This document shows positions 33,071-41,825 of a DNA stretch of 64,000 bases, piece by piece (within the stretch, counting starts at the first letter, position 1; the number at the start of each line of letters is the position of its first letter). The position numbers and the translations under genes were made by a program. This DNA is from an uncultured Mycobacterium sp. (GTDB lineage: Bacteria > Actinomycetota > Actinomycetes > Mycobacteriales > Mycobacteriaceae). Below the pieces are notes generated by a model. It had not been told where the DNA came from. It made no database searches and worked only from the letters and a program-made list of their open reading frames with translations. The DNA is taken from positions 1-64,000 of the forward strand of contig FLQS01000026.1 of the NCBI GenBank assembly GCA_900078375.1, in the 5' to 3' direction.

Positions 33071-33875
33071 GGCGGAGACGGACCCGGCGGCCACAGTATC
33101 CGCGGCGCACGAGGACGGCGGTATCCAGATCCGGAATGTCGAGCACCGCTACGGCACGACGACGGCGCTGGGCCCGGTGAATCTCGACGTGGAGCCCGGT
33201 TCGTTCCTGGTCCTGGTCGGCGCATCGGGCTGCGGCAAGAGCACACTGCTGCGCCTGATCGCGGGATTCGAGTCACCGGGCGACGGTGAGATCACGGTGT
33301 CCGGGCGGCGACCGGTGCCGGGGCAGACCGCGGGAGTCGTGTTCCAGCAGCCCCGGCTGTTCCCGTGGCGTAGCGTCGGCGGCAACGTGGAGCTGGCGCT
33401 GAAGTACGCCGGCACCCCGCGCGAGCGCCGGGCTTCGCGACGCGACGAACTTCTGCACCGGGTCGGGTTGGAAGAGATCGCGCACCGCAAGATATGGGAG
33501 ATCAGCGGCGGTCAGCAACAGCGCGTCGCGATCGCGCGGGCGCTGGCATCCGAGCGGCCGGAGACCTCGCTGCTGCTGCTCGACGAGCCGTTCGCCGCGT
33601 TGGACGCCCTGACCAGGGAGCGCTTGCAGGAGGACATCCGCGAAGTGAGTGCGGCCTCGGGACGGACCACCGTGTTCGTCACCCATAGTGCGGACGAGGC
33701 GGCGTTTCTGGGGTCGCGCATCGTGGTGCTGACCCACCGTCCTGGTCAGGTCGCCCTTGACCTTTCGGTGGACCTGCCCCGCACCGGCGTCGACCCCGAC
33801 GAACTGCGGCGCAGTTCGGAGTACGTGCGGTTGCGCCAGGAGGTCAGCCGGGCCGTCAAGGCCGCCGCGGCATAG
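33054..33875 (+). CDS. ABC transporter ATP-binding protein (SsuB/TauB class)
   Basis: 273 residues from the ATG at 33054, overlapping the binding-protein gene by 17 bp. Walker A 'GASGCGKSTLLRLIAG', Q-loop 'VVFQQPRLFPWRSV', signature 'WEISGGQQQRVAIARALA', Walker B 'LLLLDEPFAALD' and H-loop 'VFVTHSADEAAFL' are all present. 'RLFPWRSVGGNVELAL' is typical of the sulfonate/taurine/nitrate ATPases. It completes a permease-binding protein-ATPase importer. Confidence 0.92.
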   Translation: MSSPSKAETDPAATVSAAHEDGGIQIRNVEHRYGTTTALGPVNLDVEPGSFLVLVGASGCGKSTLLRLIAGFESPGDGEITVSGRRPVPGQTAGVVFQQPRLFPWRSVGGNVELALKYAGTPRERRASRRDELLHRVGLEEIAHRKIWEISGGQQQRVAIARALASERPETSLLLLDEPFAALDALTRERLQEDIREVSAASGRTTVFVTHSADEAAFLGSRIVVLTHRPGQVALDLSVDLPRTGVDPDELRRSSEYVRLRQEVSRAVKAAAA

Positions 33876-33886
33876 CCACTCTGCAC

Positions 33887-35149
33887 TCAGCTATCTGAGC
33901 CGGCCCACTCGATCTCGAACTCAACGATCTGCTGGACCGGGACCGCCAGGGCCAGCGGGGTGAAGGTGCCCGCGATCTCGTCACGGGCCACACCGGTCAC
34001 CACTCGCCCCCCGAAACCCCGTGGATCTCCGGGGATCTCGATGGTCAACGTGGTCGCCCCGGCATCGGATGCCACCCGCAGGAAGAATTGCTGATGCGGT
34101 GCAACAGGTTTGGTGATGGCGGCGCCGTCGGCGTCGACGAGGCTGTGCCCGTCACCAACCGTCACCGTGGCGGCATCGGCGGTGACCAACTGGAACGGGC
34201 CGACCAACCCAGCCTCGGCAACCGCGTCAGAGGCGACCAGTGACGGGACGACGGCTGCCCGGTGTGCCGCGCGGGCACCGGCGAGTAGGTAGTCGTACAG
34301 ATGGACGACCGGTGCGGCGTTGCGGTACAGGCCCGAGCCCGCGAGCCGGAAGGTCAAGTCGGTGAGGGTGGCATCGCCCTCGACGAGCAGCCGGTAGTGC
34401 CGGTAACCCCCGCCGGGACGTCCGTAGCGGTGGTGGGCGACCGTCGCACCGACGCCCAGCGACTTGCTGATCCGGCCGCCGCCGGCCGGCAGTCTCACCC
34501 GGGAGGCCGCGACGTCGTCCCACACGCTGCCGTCGCGGGACTTCTGCAGGGTTAGCACCGCACCCTCAGCGCTGACGACATCGGCCGCGTACCCGGCGAG
34601 CTGGCGCTCCCCCTCGAACTCGACGCGAACCTCGCCGGTGCGCTCGGTGGTGCGGGCCGGGACGTTGAGCGGCCGGTTGTCCAGCTCCAGTCCGTTGGTC
34701 AGATACCAGATCGCGGCCTGCGTGCCGGCGATCGCCTCATGCTCGCTGATATTGCGGGACCCCAGCGCGTACCCGGCCGCCCGCAGGTCAGCGCTGAGTT
34801 GGGTGGTCGACAGCGCCGGGTAGGAATTGCGCAGGATCCAGGCGACTTCGGCCTCGTAGGCGCGGGCCTGCAGATGCGGCACGGCCGACCAGGTGTCGGC
34901 GCGGTAGCGCGACGGCCTTGTGGGCGCGACCCCGCCGAAGTCCAGGGAGTACGCCTCGATATTCGGGTTGAGGCGGATCAGGTCGGTGCGCGCGGACGTG
35001 CCATCGGTGAACACGATGGTGTCCACAGTGTGCGAATACGTACCACCGCGGTACCGGGTCATTCGCGACAGATTGGCCGGGGCCGGCCCCGTCCGACCTC
35101 GGACGGCGACTCGCGCGGGAGCGGGTGCAAACAAAGACAGGGATGACAT
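33887..35149 (-). CDS. Thioester-domain-like (TQxA) protein lacking the thioester cysteine
   Basis: 420 residues. The N-terminal half looks like a thioester (TQXA) domain: 'GGTYSHTVDTIVFTDG', 'NPNIEAYSLDFGG', 'YRADTWSAVPHL', 'VAWILRNSYPAL' and the hallmark 'AGTQAAIWYLTNG'. In surface thioester proteins a Cys occupies the YC-x-D position and bonds to the Gln of TQxA. Here that position is Ser (YSLD), and no cysteine occurs anywhere in the protein. There is also no signal peptide, membrane segment or sorting motif. The C-terminal half is beta-rich ('FRLAGSGLYRNAAPVVHLYDYLLAGA'). It is convergent with the ABC operon and divergent from the encapsulin gene. Role unknown. Confidence 0.7.
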   Translation of the reverse strand: MSSLSLFAPAPARVAVRGRTGPAPANLSRMTRYRGGTYSHTVDTIVFTDGTSARTDLIRLNPNIEAYSLDFGGVAPTRPSRYRADTWSAVPHLQARAYEAEVAWILRNSYPALSTTQLSADLRAAGYALGSRNISEHEAIAGTQAAIWYLTNGLELDNRPLNVPARTTERTGEVRVEFEGERQLAGYAADVVSAEGAVLTLQKSRDGSVWDDVAASRVRLPAGGGRISKSLGVGATVAHHRYGRPGGGYRHYRLLVEGDATLTDLTFRLAGSGLYRNAAPVVHLYDYLLAGARAAHRAAVVPSLVASDAVAEAGLVGPFQLVTADAATVTVGDGHSLVDADGAAITKPVAPHQQFFLRVASDAGATTLTIEIPGDPRGFGGRVVTGVARDEIAGTFTPLALAVPVQQIVEFEIEWAGSDS

Positions 35150-35435
35150 CGGATTGATCTCTCTGAGTACGTCGAAGCGCGCAGACGATCACACCGAGAA
35201 GACGGTGGGCTGAGCGCAGGGAATTACGGCGTCAGAAGATCAACAACAACAGAAGCACACATCAAAGCAGCGCGTGTAACCGAAGCGCGGCGATGCGGGC
35301 TGTTGCATCCCAATACCATACGGCACGCCCCCGTCAAACTCGCAACGGAGTTCGCATCACGCTGACGTTCAAACCTGTGCAGGCCACTGGAAAAGGAACG
35401 ATGATTGGCCCCACCGGAGAGAAGTGGAGGACTCG
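35150..35435. other. Divergent intergenic region between thioester-like and encapsulin genes
   Basis: This 286-bp stretch has lower GC ('aacaacaacagaagcacaca' type sequence) and a TACCAT -10-like box at 35314-35319. No clear operator or ORF was seen. A GGAGG site at 35426-35430 serves the encapsulin start. Confidence 0.45.
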
Positions 35436-36362
35436 ATGACGTCGGCTCAGAACGAATCGCAGGCACTTGGCGCGGCCGCTGCACGGCAGCTCGCGAATGC
35501 CACCAAAACCGTCCCGCAGCTGGAGACCATCACCCCGCGGTTTCTGCTGCACCTGCTGAGCTGGGTGCCGGTCGAAGCGGGCATCTATCGGGTCAACCGG
35601 GTGGTCAACCCCGAGCGGGTGGCTATCCACGCCGAGGTCGGCGGCGAGAACGTCGAAGACCCGCTTCCCCAGACCTACGTCGACTACCAGACCAGCCCGC
35701 GTGAGCTCACGCTGCGCGCCATCTCGACGCTGCTCGACGTGCACACCCGGGTGTCGGATCTGTACTCCAGCCCGCACGACCAGATCGCCCAACAGCTGCG
35801 GCTGACGATCGAGACGATCAAAGAACGCCAGGAATCCGAGCTGATCAACAACGCCGAGTACGGCTTGCTGTCGCAGGTGACCCCGGAGCAGACCATCGAG
35901 ACCCTCGGTGGCGCCCCGACCCCGGACGACCTGGATGCGCTGATCACCAAGGTGTGGAAGACACCGGCGTTCTTCCTGACCCACCCGCTCGGGGTGGCCG
36001 CGTTCGGTCGGGAGGCCACCTACCGCGGCGTTCCGCCGGTGGTGGTGAACCTGTTCGGCGCCCAGTTCATCACCTGGCGCGGCATCCCGATCGTGCCGAG
36101 CGACAAGGTGCCGGTCGAGGACGGCAAGACCAAGTTCATCCTGGTGCGTACCGGCGAAGAGCGCCAAGGCGTGGTCGGCTTGTTCCAGCCCGGCCTGGTC
36201 GGCGAGCAGGCCCCCGGGCTGTCCGTCCGGTTCACCGGCATCGACCGCTCCGGCATCGCTTCCTACCTGGTGACCCAGTACTCGTCACTGGCCGTGCTGA
36301 CCGATGATGCGCTGGCCGTGCTCGACGGTGCTGCGGTGGACCAGTTCCATGAGTACAAGTGA
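35436..36362 (+). CDS. Family 2 (2A-type) encapsulin shell protein, MMP-I/SrpI-like
   Basis: 308 residues from the ATG at 35436, 5 bp after GGAGG; an in-frame GTG at 35424 is too close to that site. The sequence matches the HK97-fold shell family of mycobacterial major membrane protein I (35-kDa antigen) and cyanobacterial SrpI: 'LETITPRFLLHLLSWVPVEAGIYRVN', 'RELTLRAISTLLDVHTRVSDLYS', 'IKERQESELINNAEYGLLSQ', 'WKTPAFFLTHPLGVAAFGREATYRGVPP', 'WRGIPIVPSDKVPV'. There is no cyclic-nucleotide domain insertion, which points to 2A rather than 2B. It overlaps the cysteine desulfurase gene by 14 bp, and that protein is the known cargo class of 2A shells. The shell assembles in the cytosol. Confidence 0.92.
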   Translation: MTSAQNESQALGAAAARQLANATKTVPQLETITPRFLLHLLSWVPVEAGIYRVNRVVNPERVAIHAEVGGENVEDPLPQTYVDYQTSPRELTLRAISTLLDVHTRVSDLYSSPHDQIAQQLRLTIETIKERQESELINNAEYGLLSQVTPEQTIETLGGAPTPDDLDALITKVWKTPAFFLTHPLGVAAFGREATYRGVPPVVVNLFGAQFITWRGIPIVPSDKVPVEDGKTKFILVRTGEERQGVVGLFQPGLVGEQAPGLSVRFTGIDRSGIASYLVTQYSSLAVLTDDALAVLDGAAVDQFHEYK

Positions 36363-38220
36363 GTACCGGTCGGTAGACGCCGAGGGCGAGCTTCCGATCA
36401 GCGAGGCCGAACTGGCGGTGCTGGCCAACCAGCTGTTTGCCGCCAGCTTCCGGCCCGGTAACGACAGTCCACCGCAGACGGCTCAGCCGGCACCGCGTGG
36501 CAACATCCCCGACAAGACGGCTGCCGCGTCCTACGGCACGGCCGCCGGGGGCGGTCCACCGCTGGGTCCGCCCGCGGTGCTGACCGAAGCCCCTGGGGTC
36601 AGGCTGCCACCACCGAGTTCGCCTGGGCCCGAACCAATTCCACCGCAAGCGGTGCCGGTGGCCCCGCGTGGCAACGCACCCGATGTCACCACCGCCCCGT
36701 CGGCGGGACATGCCGGGGCCGGGGCGGTCGATGTCTTCGCCCCGCCGCACCTCGAGGAATTCGCCGTGCCCAGCGGGATCGTCCCGACGGTCCCCGGGGT
36801 CTTGGCCGGCTCGGCGCCCAACGCGCCGGTGGCACCGCGCGGTTCGGTACCGGGGTGGCCGACGGAAGTTCCTGTCATCCCGGACATTCCGCGCAGCGTT
36901 CTCCCGCCGGGCGGCGACGAGGCGAACTACTACTTCGCCTCCGGCGCACCGGCGCTGTCCGAGCCGGTACCGCAGATCCCGGACCGTCACGAGATCTTCG
37001 ACGTCAACGCGATCCGTGCCGATTTCCCGATCCTGCGCGAGACCGTCAACGGCAAACCGCTGATCTGGTTCGACAACGCCGCCACCACTCAGAAGCCGCA
37101 GGCGGTGATCGATCGGCTGGCGCACTTCTACGCGCACGAGAACTCCAACATCCACCGTGCCGCACACGAATTGGCCGCCCGGGCCACCGATGCCTACGAA
37201 GAGGCCCGCGAAGCGGTCCGGCGGTTCATCGGCGCGGCCAAGACCGAGGAGATCATCTTCGTCCGCGGTACCACCGAGGCGATCAACCTGGTGGCCTACT
37301 CGTGGGGTGGCAAACATCTGGGTCCCGGCGACGAGATCGTCATCACCAACCTGGAGCACCACGCCAATATCGTTCCGTGGCAGATTATTTCACAGAAGAC
37401 CGGCGCCGTCCTCAAGGTGGCACCGGTCGACGACGCAGGCAATCTGTTGCTCAGCGAGTTCGAGGACCTGCTCGGCCCGCGAACCAAACTGGTTGCCGCA
37501 ACCCAGGTTTCCAATGCGCTGGGCACGGTCACGCCGGTGGAGAAGATTATCGAGCTCGGCCATCGCTACGGCGCGCGAGTGCTCATCGACGGCGCCCAGT
37601 CCATCCCCCACATCCCGATCGACGTCAGCAAGACCGGCGCGGATTTCTTCGTGTTCTCCGGGCACAAGGTCTTCGGCCCCACCGGGATCGGGGTGCTGTA
37701 CGGCACCGAGGAGGCGCTGGCCGAGACCCCGCCGTGGCAGGGCGGCGGCAACATGATCGCCGACGTCACCATCGAGCGCTCGCTGTATCAGGGTCCGCCG
37801 AACAAATTCGAGGCCGGCACCGGCAACATCGCCGACGCCGTCGGCCTCGGTGAGGCCCTGCGCTACGTCGAGCGGGTGGGCATCGACCGGATCGCGGCCT
37901 ACGAGCATGCGCTGCTGGAGTACGCCACGCCGCGGCTGGCAGCCATCGACGGGGTGCGGCTGATCGGCACCGCCGACGAGAAAGCCAGCGTGCTGTCCTT
38001 CGTGCTGGCCGGTCACGAACCGCTCGAGGTCGGCAAAGCGCTCAACGCCGAAGGCATCGCAGTCCGGGCCGGGCACCACTGCGCCCAGCCGATCCTGCGC
38101 CGGATGGGCGTGGAGACCACGGTTCGCCCGTCGTTCGCCTTCTACAACACCTTCGACGAAATCGACGTCTTCCTCGACGCGGTGCGCCGGATCGCCGAAG
38201 GTGGCGCGAACAGCGGTTAG
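36349..38220 (+). CDS. Encapsulin cargo cysteine desulfurase (SufS-like) with N-terminal cargo-loading domain
   Basis: 623 residues from the ATG at 36349 inside the encapsulin end. Residues 1-212 are Pro/Ala/Gly-rich and predicted disordered, with three repeats of a short motif: 'PAPRGNIPDK' near 48, 'VAPRGNAPDV' near 104, 'VAPRGSVPGW' near 161. The catalytic part (215-623) is a type II desulfurase: 'FDNAATTQKP', 'NLEHHANIVPW' (His337), 'IDGAQSIPH' (Asp414), PLP Lys440 in 'SGHKVFGPTG' and active-site Cys578 in 'RAGHHCAQP'. In studied 2A encapsulins the disordered N-terminus loads the enzyme and the shell stores sulfur released from cysteine. The repeats are probably the docking motifs. Confidence 0.93.
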   Translation: MSTSEYRSVDAEGELPISEAELAVLANQLFAASFRPGNDSPPQTAQPAPRGNIPDKTAAASYGTAAGGGPPLGPPAVLTEAPGVRLPPPSSPGPEPIPPQAVPVAPRGNAPDVTTAPSAGHAGAGAVDVFAPPHLEEFAVPSGIVPTVPGVLAGSAPNAPVAPRGSVPGWPTEVPVIPDIPRSVLPPGGDEANYYFASGAPALSEPVPQIPDRHEIFDVNAIRADFPILRETVNGKPLIWFDNAATTQKPQAVIDRLAHFYAHENSNIHRAAHELAARATDAYEEAREAVRRFIGAAKTEEIIFVRGTTEAINLVAYSWGGKHLGPGDEIVITNLEHHANIVPWQIISQKTGAVLKVAPVDDAGNLLLSEFEDLLGPRTKLVAATQVSNALGTVTPVEKIIELGHRYGARVLIDGAQSIPHIPIDVSKTGADFFVFSGHKVFGPTGIGVLYGTEEALAETPPWQGGGNMIADVTIERSLYQGPPNKFEAGTGNIADAVGLGEALRYVERVGIDRIAAYEHALLEYATPRLAAIDGVRLIGTADEKASVLSFVLAGHEPLEVGKALNAEGIAVRAGHHCAQPILRRMGVETTVRPSFAFYNTFDEIDVFLDAVRRIAEGGANSG

Positions 38221-38311
38221 AGGAGAACCAGGTTACCTACCTCACACGCAGCCCCCGACGTCTGGTATGACTGTCTAAGTAAATTGCCGTAACGGGGAGG
38301 ACTTGGGCCTG

Positions 38312-41173
38312 GTGAGCGCCCCGACCGAAGAGCGCGTGGTCTCCGCTGAACAGCCGCATCGGCCGGGTTTGGCTAAGTGGATCCGCCGACTGGCCGTGCC
38401 GATCATTCTTGGCTGGGTCGGACTGATCGTCGTCTTGAACACGGTCGTCCCGCAGCTGGACGAAGTCGGCAGGCTGCGCGCAGTCTCGATGTCCCCCAAG
38501 GACGCGCCGTCGGTGATCGCGATGATGCGTTCGGGCAAGGTCTTCGAGGAATCCGACTCGGACAGCTCGGCCATGATCGTTTTGGAGGGCGACCAGCCCC
38601 TGGGCGATGCCGCGCACCACTTCTACAACGACATGATCGCCAAGCTGCGTGCCGACACCACGCACGTGCAGCACATCCAGGATTTCTGGGGTGATCCGCT
38701 CACCGAAGCCGGTGCGCTGAGCGCCGACGCCAAAGCCGTCTACGTGCAGGTGGCACTGGCCGGGAACATGGGTGAGACGCTCGGCAACGATTCGGTCGAA
38801 GCGGTCCAGAAGATCGTCAGAGGCCTGTCACCGCCGCCGGGCGTCAAGGTCTTCGTGACCGGTGGTCCGGCACTGCAGGCCGACCAGCAGATTGCCGGCG
38901 ACAAGAGCATCCGGATCATCGAGCTCACCACCATCGGCGTCATCCTCATCATGCTGTTGTTCTTCTACCGGTCGGTCGTGACGGTCGGACTGGTCCTGGT
39001 GATGCTGATCTTGGGTCTATCGGTGACCCGCGGCGCAGTGGCGTTCCTGGGCTATCACAACCTGATCGGCCTGTCACCGTTCGCGACCCAACTACTCGTG
39101 ACATTGGCGATCGCCGCGACGACGGACTATGCGATCTTCCTGATCGGGCGATATCAGGAGGCCCGATCAATCGGGCAAGACCGGGAATCGGCGTACTACA
39201 CGATGTATCACGGCACCGCTCACGTGGTGCTGGCCTCGGGTATGACGATCGCCGGGGCGACGTTCTGCCTCTCGTTCACCCGGTTGCCGTATTTCAAGTC
39301 GCTGGGAGTCCCGCTCGCCGTCGGCATGGTGGTCGCGGTGATCTCCGCGTTGACGCTGGGCGCCGCGATCGTCACGGTAGCCAGTCGCTTCGGGCTGCTG
39401 GAACCCAAGCGCGCGATGCGGATTCGGTTCTGGCGGAAGCTGGGCGCGCTGGTGGTGCGCTGGCCGGCCGGCATTCTGCTCGCGACGATCCTGGTCGCCT
39501 TGGTCGGCCTGATCACCCTGCCGGGCTATCAAGCGAACTACAACGACCGCAAGTACCTGCCCGCCGACCTACCGGCCAACGAGGGTTTCGCGGCGGCCGA
39601 GCGACACTTCCCCATCGCCCGGATGAACCCCGAGATGGTGTTGGTCGAAACCGATCAGGACGTGCGCAATTCGGCGGACTTCCTGGTGATCGAGCGGATC
39701 AGCAAGGCCATCGCCAAGGTTCCCGGTATTGGAAGGGTGCAGTCGATCACCCGTCCCGCGGGAAAGCCGTTGAAGTACAGCTCGATTCCGGCCCAGATCA
39801 GCATGGGCGGCACCGGGCAGACGATGAACCGCTCCTACCTGCAGGACCGCATGGCTGACATGCTGGTTCAGGGCGAAGACATGCAGAAGACCATCAACAC
39901 GATGACGCAGATGATCAACTTGATGGAGAGAATGAGCGGCACCATGCACGACATGGTGGGCAAGATGGACGAGATGTATGTGGACATCGCCGACCTGCGC
40001 AACCACATCGCTGATTTCGACGACTTCCTCCGCCCGATCCGCAATTACCTGTACTGGGAACCGCACTGCTACGACATTCCGCTGTGCTGGTCGACGCGGT
40101 CGGTGTTCGACACGATCGACGGGGTCGACACCATGGTCGACGACATTCAGGAACTGTTGCCGGACATGCATCGGCTGGATGCCATGATGCCGCAAATGGT
40201 TTCGCTGATGCGCCCGACAATCGAGTCGATGAAGCGGATGCGGATCATGATGCTGACCCAGCAGGCCACCCAGGCCGGCCAGCAGGATCAGCAGGCTGCG
40301 CTCAGCGAGAATCAGGCCGCAATGGGCGCGGCGTTCAACGATTCGCTCAACGACGACACGTTCTACTTGCCGCCGGAGATCTTCGACAACGACGAATTCA
40401 AGCGCGGCATAAAGAATTTCATCTCCCCTAACGGCCACGCGATCCGCTTCATCATCTCCCACGAGGAAGACCCACTGTCGGCCGACGGCATCAATCGCAT
40501 CGATGCGATCAAGGCCGCGGTCTTCGAAGCGATCAAGGGCACGCCGCTGGAAGGGTCGAAAGTCTACCTAGGCGGCACCGCCTCGGCCTTCAAGGACATG
40601 CAGGAAGGCAACAAGTACGACCTGCTCATCGCCGGTGTGGCCGCGTTGTCGCTGATCTTCATCATCATGCTGATCATCACCCGGGCCATCGTCGCCGCCG
40701 CCGTGATCGTCGGCACCGTGGTGCTGTCACTCGGGGCGTCGTTCGGGCTGTCGGTGCTGCTCTGGCAACACATCTTGGGTATCGAACTGCAGTTCATGGT
40801 GATGGCGATGGCGGTCATCATTTTGTTGGCGGTGGGTGCCGACTACAACCTGCTACTGGTCGCCCGGATGAAAGAGGAGATACCGGCCGGCATCAACACC
40901 GGCATCATCCGCGCGATGGGCGGTAGCGGTTCGGTGGTGACCGCGGCCGGCATGGTGTTCGCGTTCACGATGATCTCGATGTCGGTCAGCGCCATGGTTG
41001 TGGTCGCCCAAGTCGGAACGACGATCGGGCTCGGCCTGCTGTTCGACACCCTGGTGGTGCGAGCGTTCATGACGCCGGCGATCGCCGCGCTGATGGGGCC
41101 GTGGTTCTGGTGGCCGCAAATCGTGCGGCCCAAGCCGCTGTCCACGCGGCCGCACGGCCAGTTGCTCAGATAG
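38312..41173 (+). CDS. MmpL-family RND transporter without MmpS partner
   Basis: 953 residues from the GTG at 38312, 11 bp after GGGGAGG; a TTG at 38303 is too near that site. The layout matches the MmpL at 13691: TM1 near 28-48, 'FWGDPLTEAGALSADAKAVYVQ', 'ATTDYAIFLIGRYQEA', loop with 'YLYWEPHCYDIPLCWS' and a Met/Gln-rich stretch, then 'GADYNLLLVARMKEEI' in the second bundle. The ladder of identical motifs shows close paralogy. No mmpS precedes it. It converges with the tetR gene (8-bp overlap). Confidence 0.92.
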   Translation: MSAPTEERVVSAEQPHRPGLAKWIRRLAVPIILGWVGLIVVLNTVVPQLDEVGRLRAVSMSPKDAPSVIAMMRSGKVFEESDSDSSAMIVLEGDQPLGDAAHHFYNDMIAKLRADTTHVQHIQDFWGDPLTEAGALSADAKAVYVQVALAGNMGETLGNDSVEAVQKIVRGLSPPPGVKVFVTGGPALQADQQIAGDKSIRIIELTTIGVILIMLLFFYRSVVTVGLVLVMLILGLSVTRGAVAFLGYHNLIGLSPFATQLLVTLAIAATTDYAIFLIGRYQEARSIGQDRESAYYTMYHGTAHVVLASGMTIAGATFCLSFTRLPYFKSLGVPLAVGMVVAVISALTLGAAIVTVASRFGLLEPKRAMRIRFWRKLGALVVRWPAGILLATILVALVGLITLPGYQANYNDRKYLPADLPANEGFAAAERHFPIARMNPEMVLVETDQDVRNSADFLVIERISKAIAKVPGIGRVQSITRPAGKPLKYSSIPAQISMGGTGQTMNRSYLQDRMADMLVQGEDMQKTINTMTQMINLMERMSGTMHDMVGKMDEMYVDIADLRNHIADFDDFLRPIRNYLYWEPHCYDIPLCWSTRSVFDTIDGVDTMVDDIQELLPDMHRLDAMMPQMVSLMRPTIESMKRMRIMMLTQQATQAGQQDQQAALSENQAAMGAAFNDSLNDDTFYLPPEIFDNDEFKRGIKNFISPNGHAIRFIISHEEDPLSADGINRIDAIKAAVFEAIKGTPLEGSKVYLGGTASAFKDMQEGNKYDLLIAGVAALSLIFIIMLIITRAIVAAAVIVGTVVLSLGASFGLSVLLWQHILGIELQFMVMAMAVIILLAVGADYNLLLVARMKEEIPAGINTGIIRAMGGSGSVVTAAGMVFAFTMISMSVSAMVVVAQVGTTIGLGLLFDTLVVRAFMTPAIAALMGPWFWWPQIVRPKPLSTRPHGQLLR

Positions 41174-41732
41174 CGGCCAGTTTCGCGCGGATCAGCACCG
41201 CCAGCTCGCGCCCAGCCCGCTGCAGCGGGACTGAGGAACGAGCCGCCATCGACATGATCACGGCCCCTTCGATTGTCGCGACCACGGTGGTCGCAAGATC
41301 CTCCGCAGAGCTGGGGTCCAGCCCGGCTTGCTCGACGGGCCGCGCAATGAGTCGCACCCACTGCGTGAACGCGTCGGCGGCCGCCTGGGCCGCGGCCGGC
41401 GCCTCCGAACTGCCCAACGTGGCGGCCACAATCGGACAACCGGCGCCGTAGTCGCTGTCCGCCAGCGCTATCTCCCAGGCTCGCACGAACGCCTCGACGG
41501 ATGCGACCGGGTCGCCTTCTATGACGATTCCTTCGAGCATGGACGCGAACCCTGTAGCAGCGGATTCGGTTGCCGCGGCGATTAATTCGGGCTTGCCGTC
41601 CGGAAAATTCAGGTAGAGGGTGCGGCGCGCCAGGCCACTCTGTTCGAGGATCTGCGAAATGCTCGCGCTGCCCACTCCACGCCGCCGCACGAGCGCGATC
41701 GTGGTGTCGATCAAGCGTTGCCGAGCAGACAT
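41166..41732 (-). CDS. TetR-family transcriptional regulator
   Basis: 188 residues from the ATG at 41732, preceded by GGAGGTGG; the opening to 41753 is upstream of that site. The HTH is 'LIDTTIALVRRRGVGSASISQILEQSGLARRTLYLNFPDGKPEL'. The ligand-binding part has 'GCPIVAATLGSSEAPAAAQAAADAF', as in the YxaF/LmrA-like TetR group with a Cys. Two operator-like sites upstream suggest autoregulation and control of the divergent deazaflavin oxidoreductase gene. Confidence 0.9.
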   Translation of the reverse strand: MSARQRLIDTTIALVRRRGVGSASISQILEQSGLARRTLYLNFPDGKPELIAAATESAATGFASMLEGIVIEGDPVASVEAFVRAWEIALADSDYGAGCPIVAATLGSSEAPAAAQAAADAFTQWVRLIARPVEQAGLDPSSAEDLATTVVATIEGAVIMSMAARSSVPLQRAGRELAVLIRAKLAAI

Positions 41733-41753
41733 CGCCACCTCCGTCCATTGCAC

Positions 41754-41801
41754 TATACCGATCAGTCTACTATGGTGAGCGGTGGTAGATCGATCGGTCT
41801 A
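41754..41801. promoter_or_regulatory. Two tandem TetR operator-like palindromes
   Basis: TATACCGATCAGTCTA (41754-41769) and TAGATCGATCGGTCTA (41786-41801) fit an imperfect TAGACCGATCGGTCTA palindrome, the usual style of mycobacterial TetR operators. They start 32 bp apart, about three helical turns, between tetR and the divergent oxidoreductase gene. Confidence 0.72.
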
Positions 41802-41825
41802 CTTGATCGGGGAAAGGCAGCCGCC

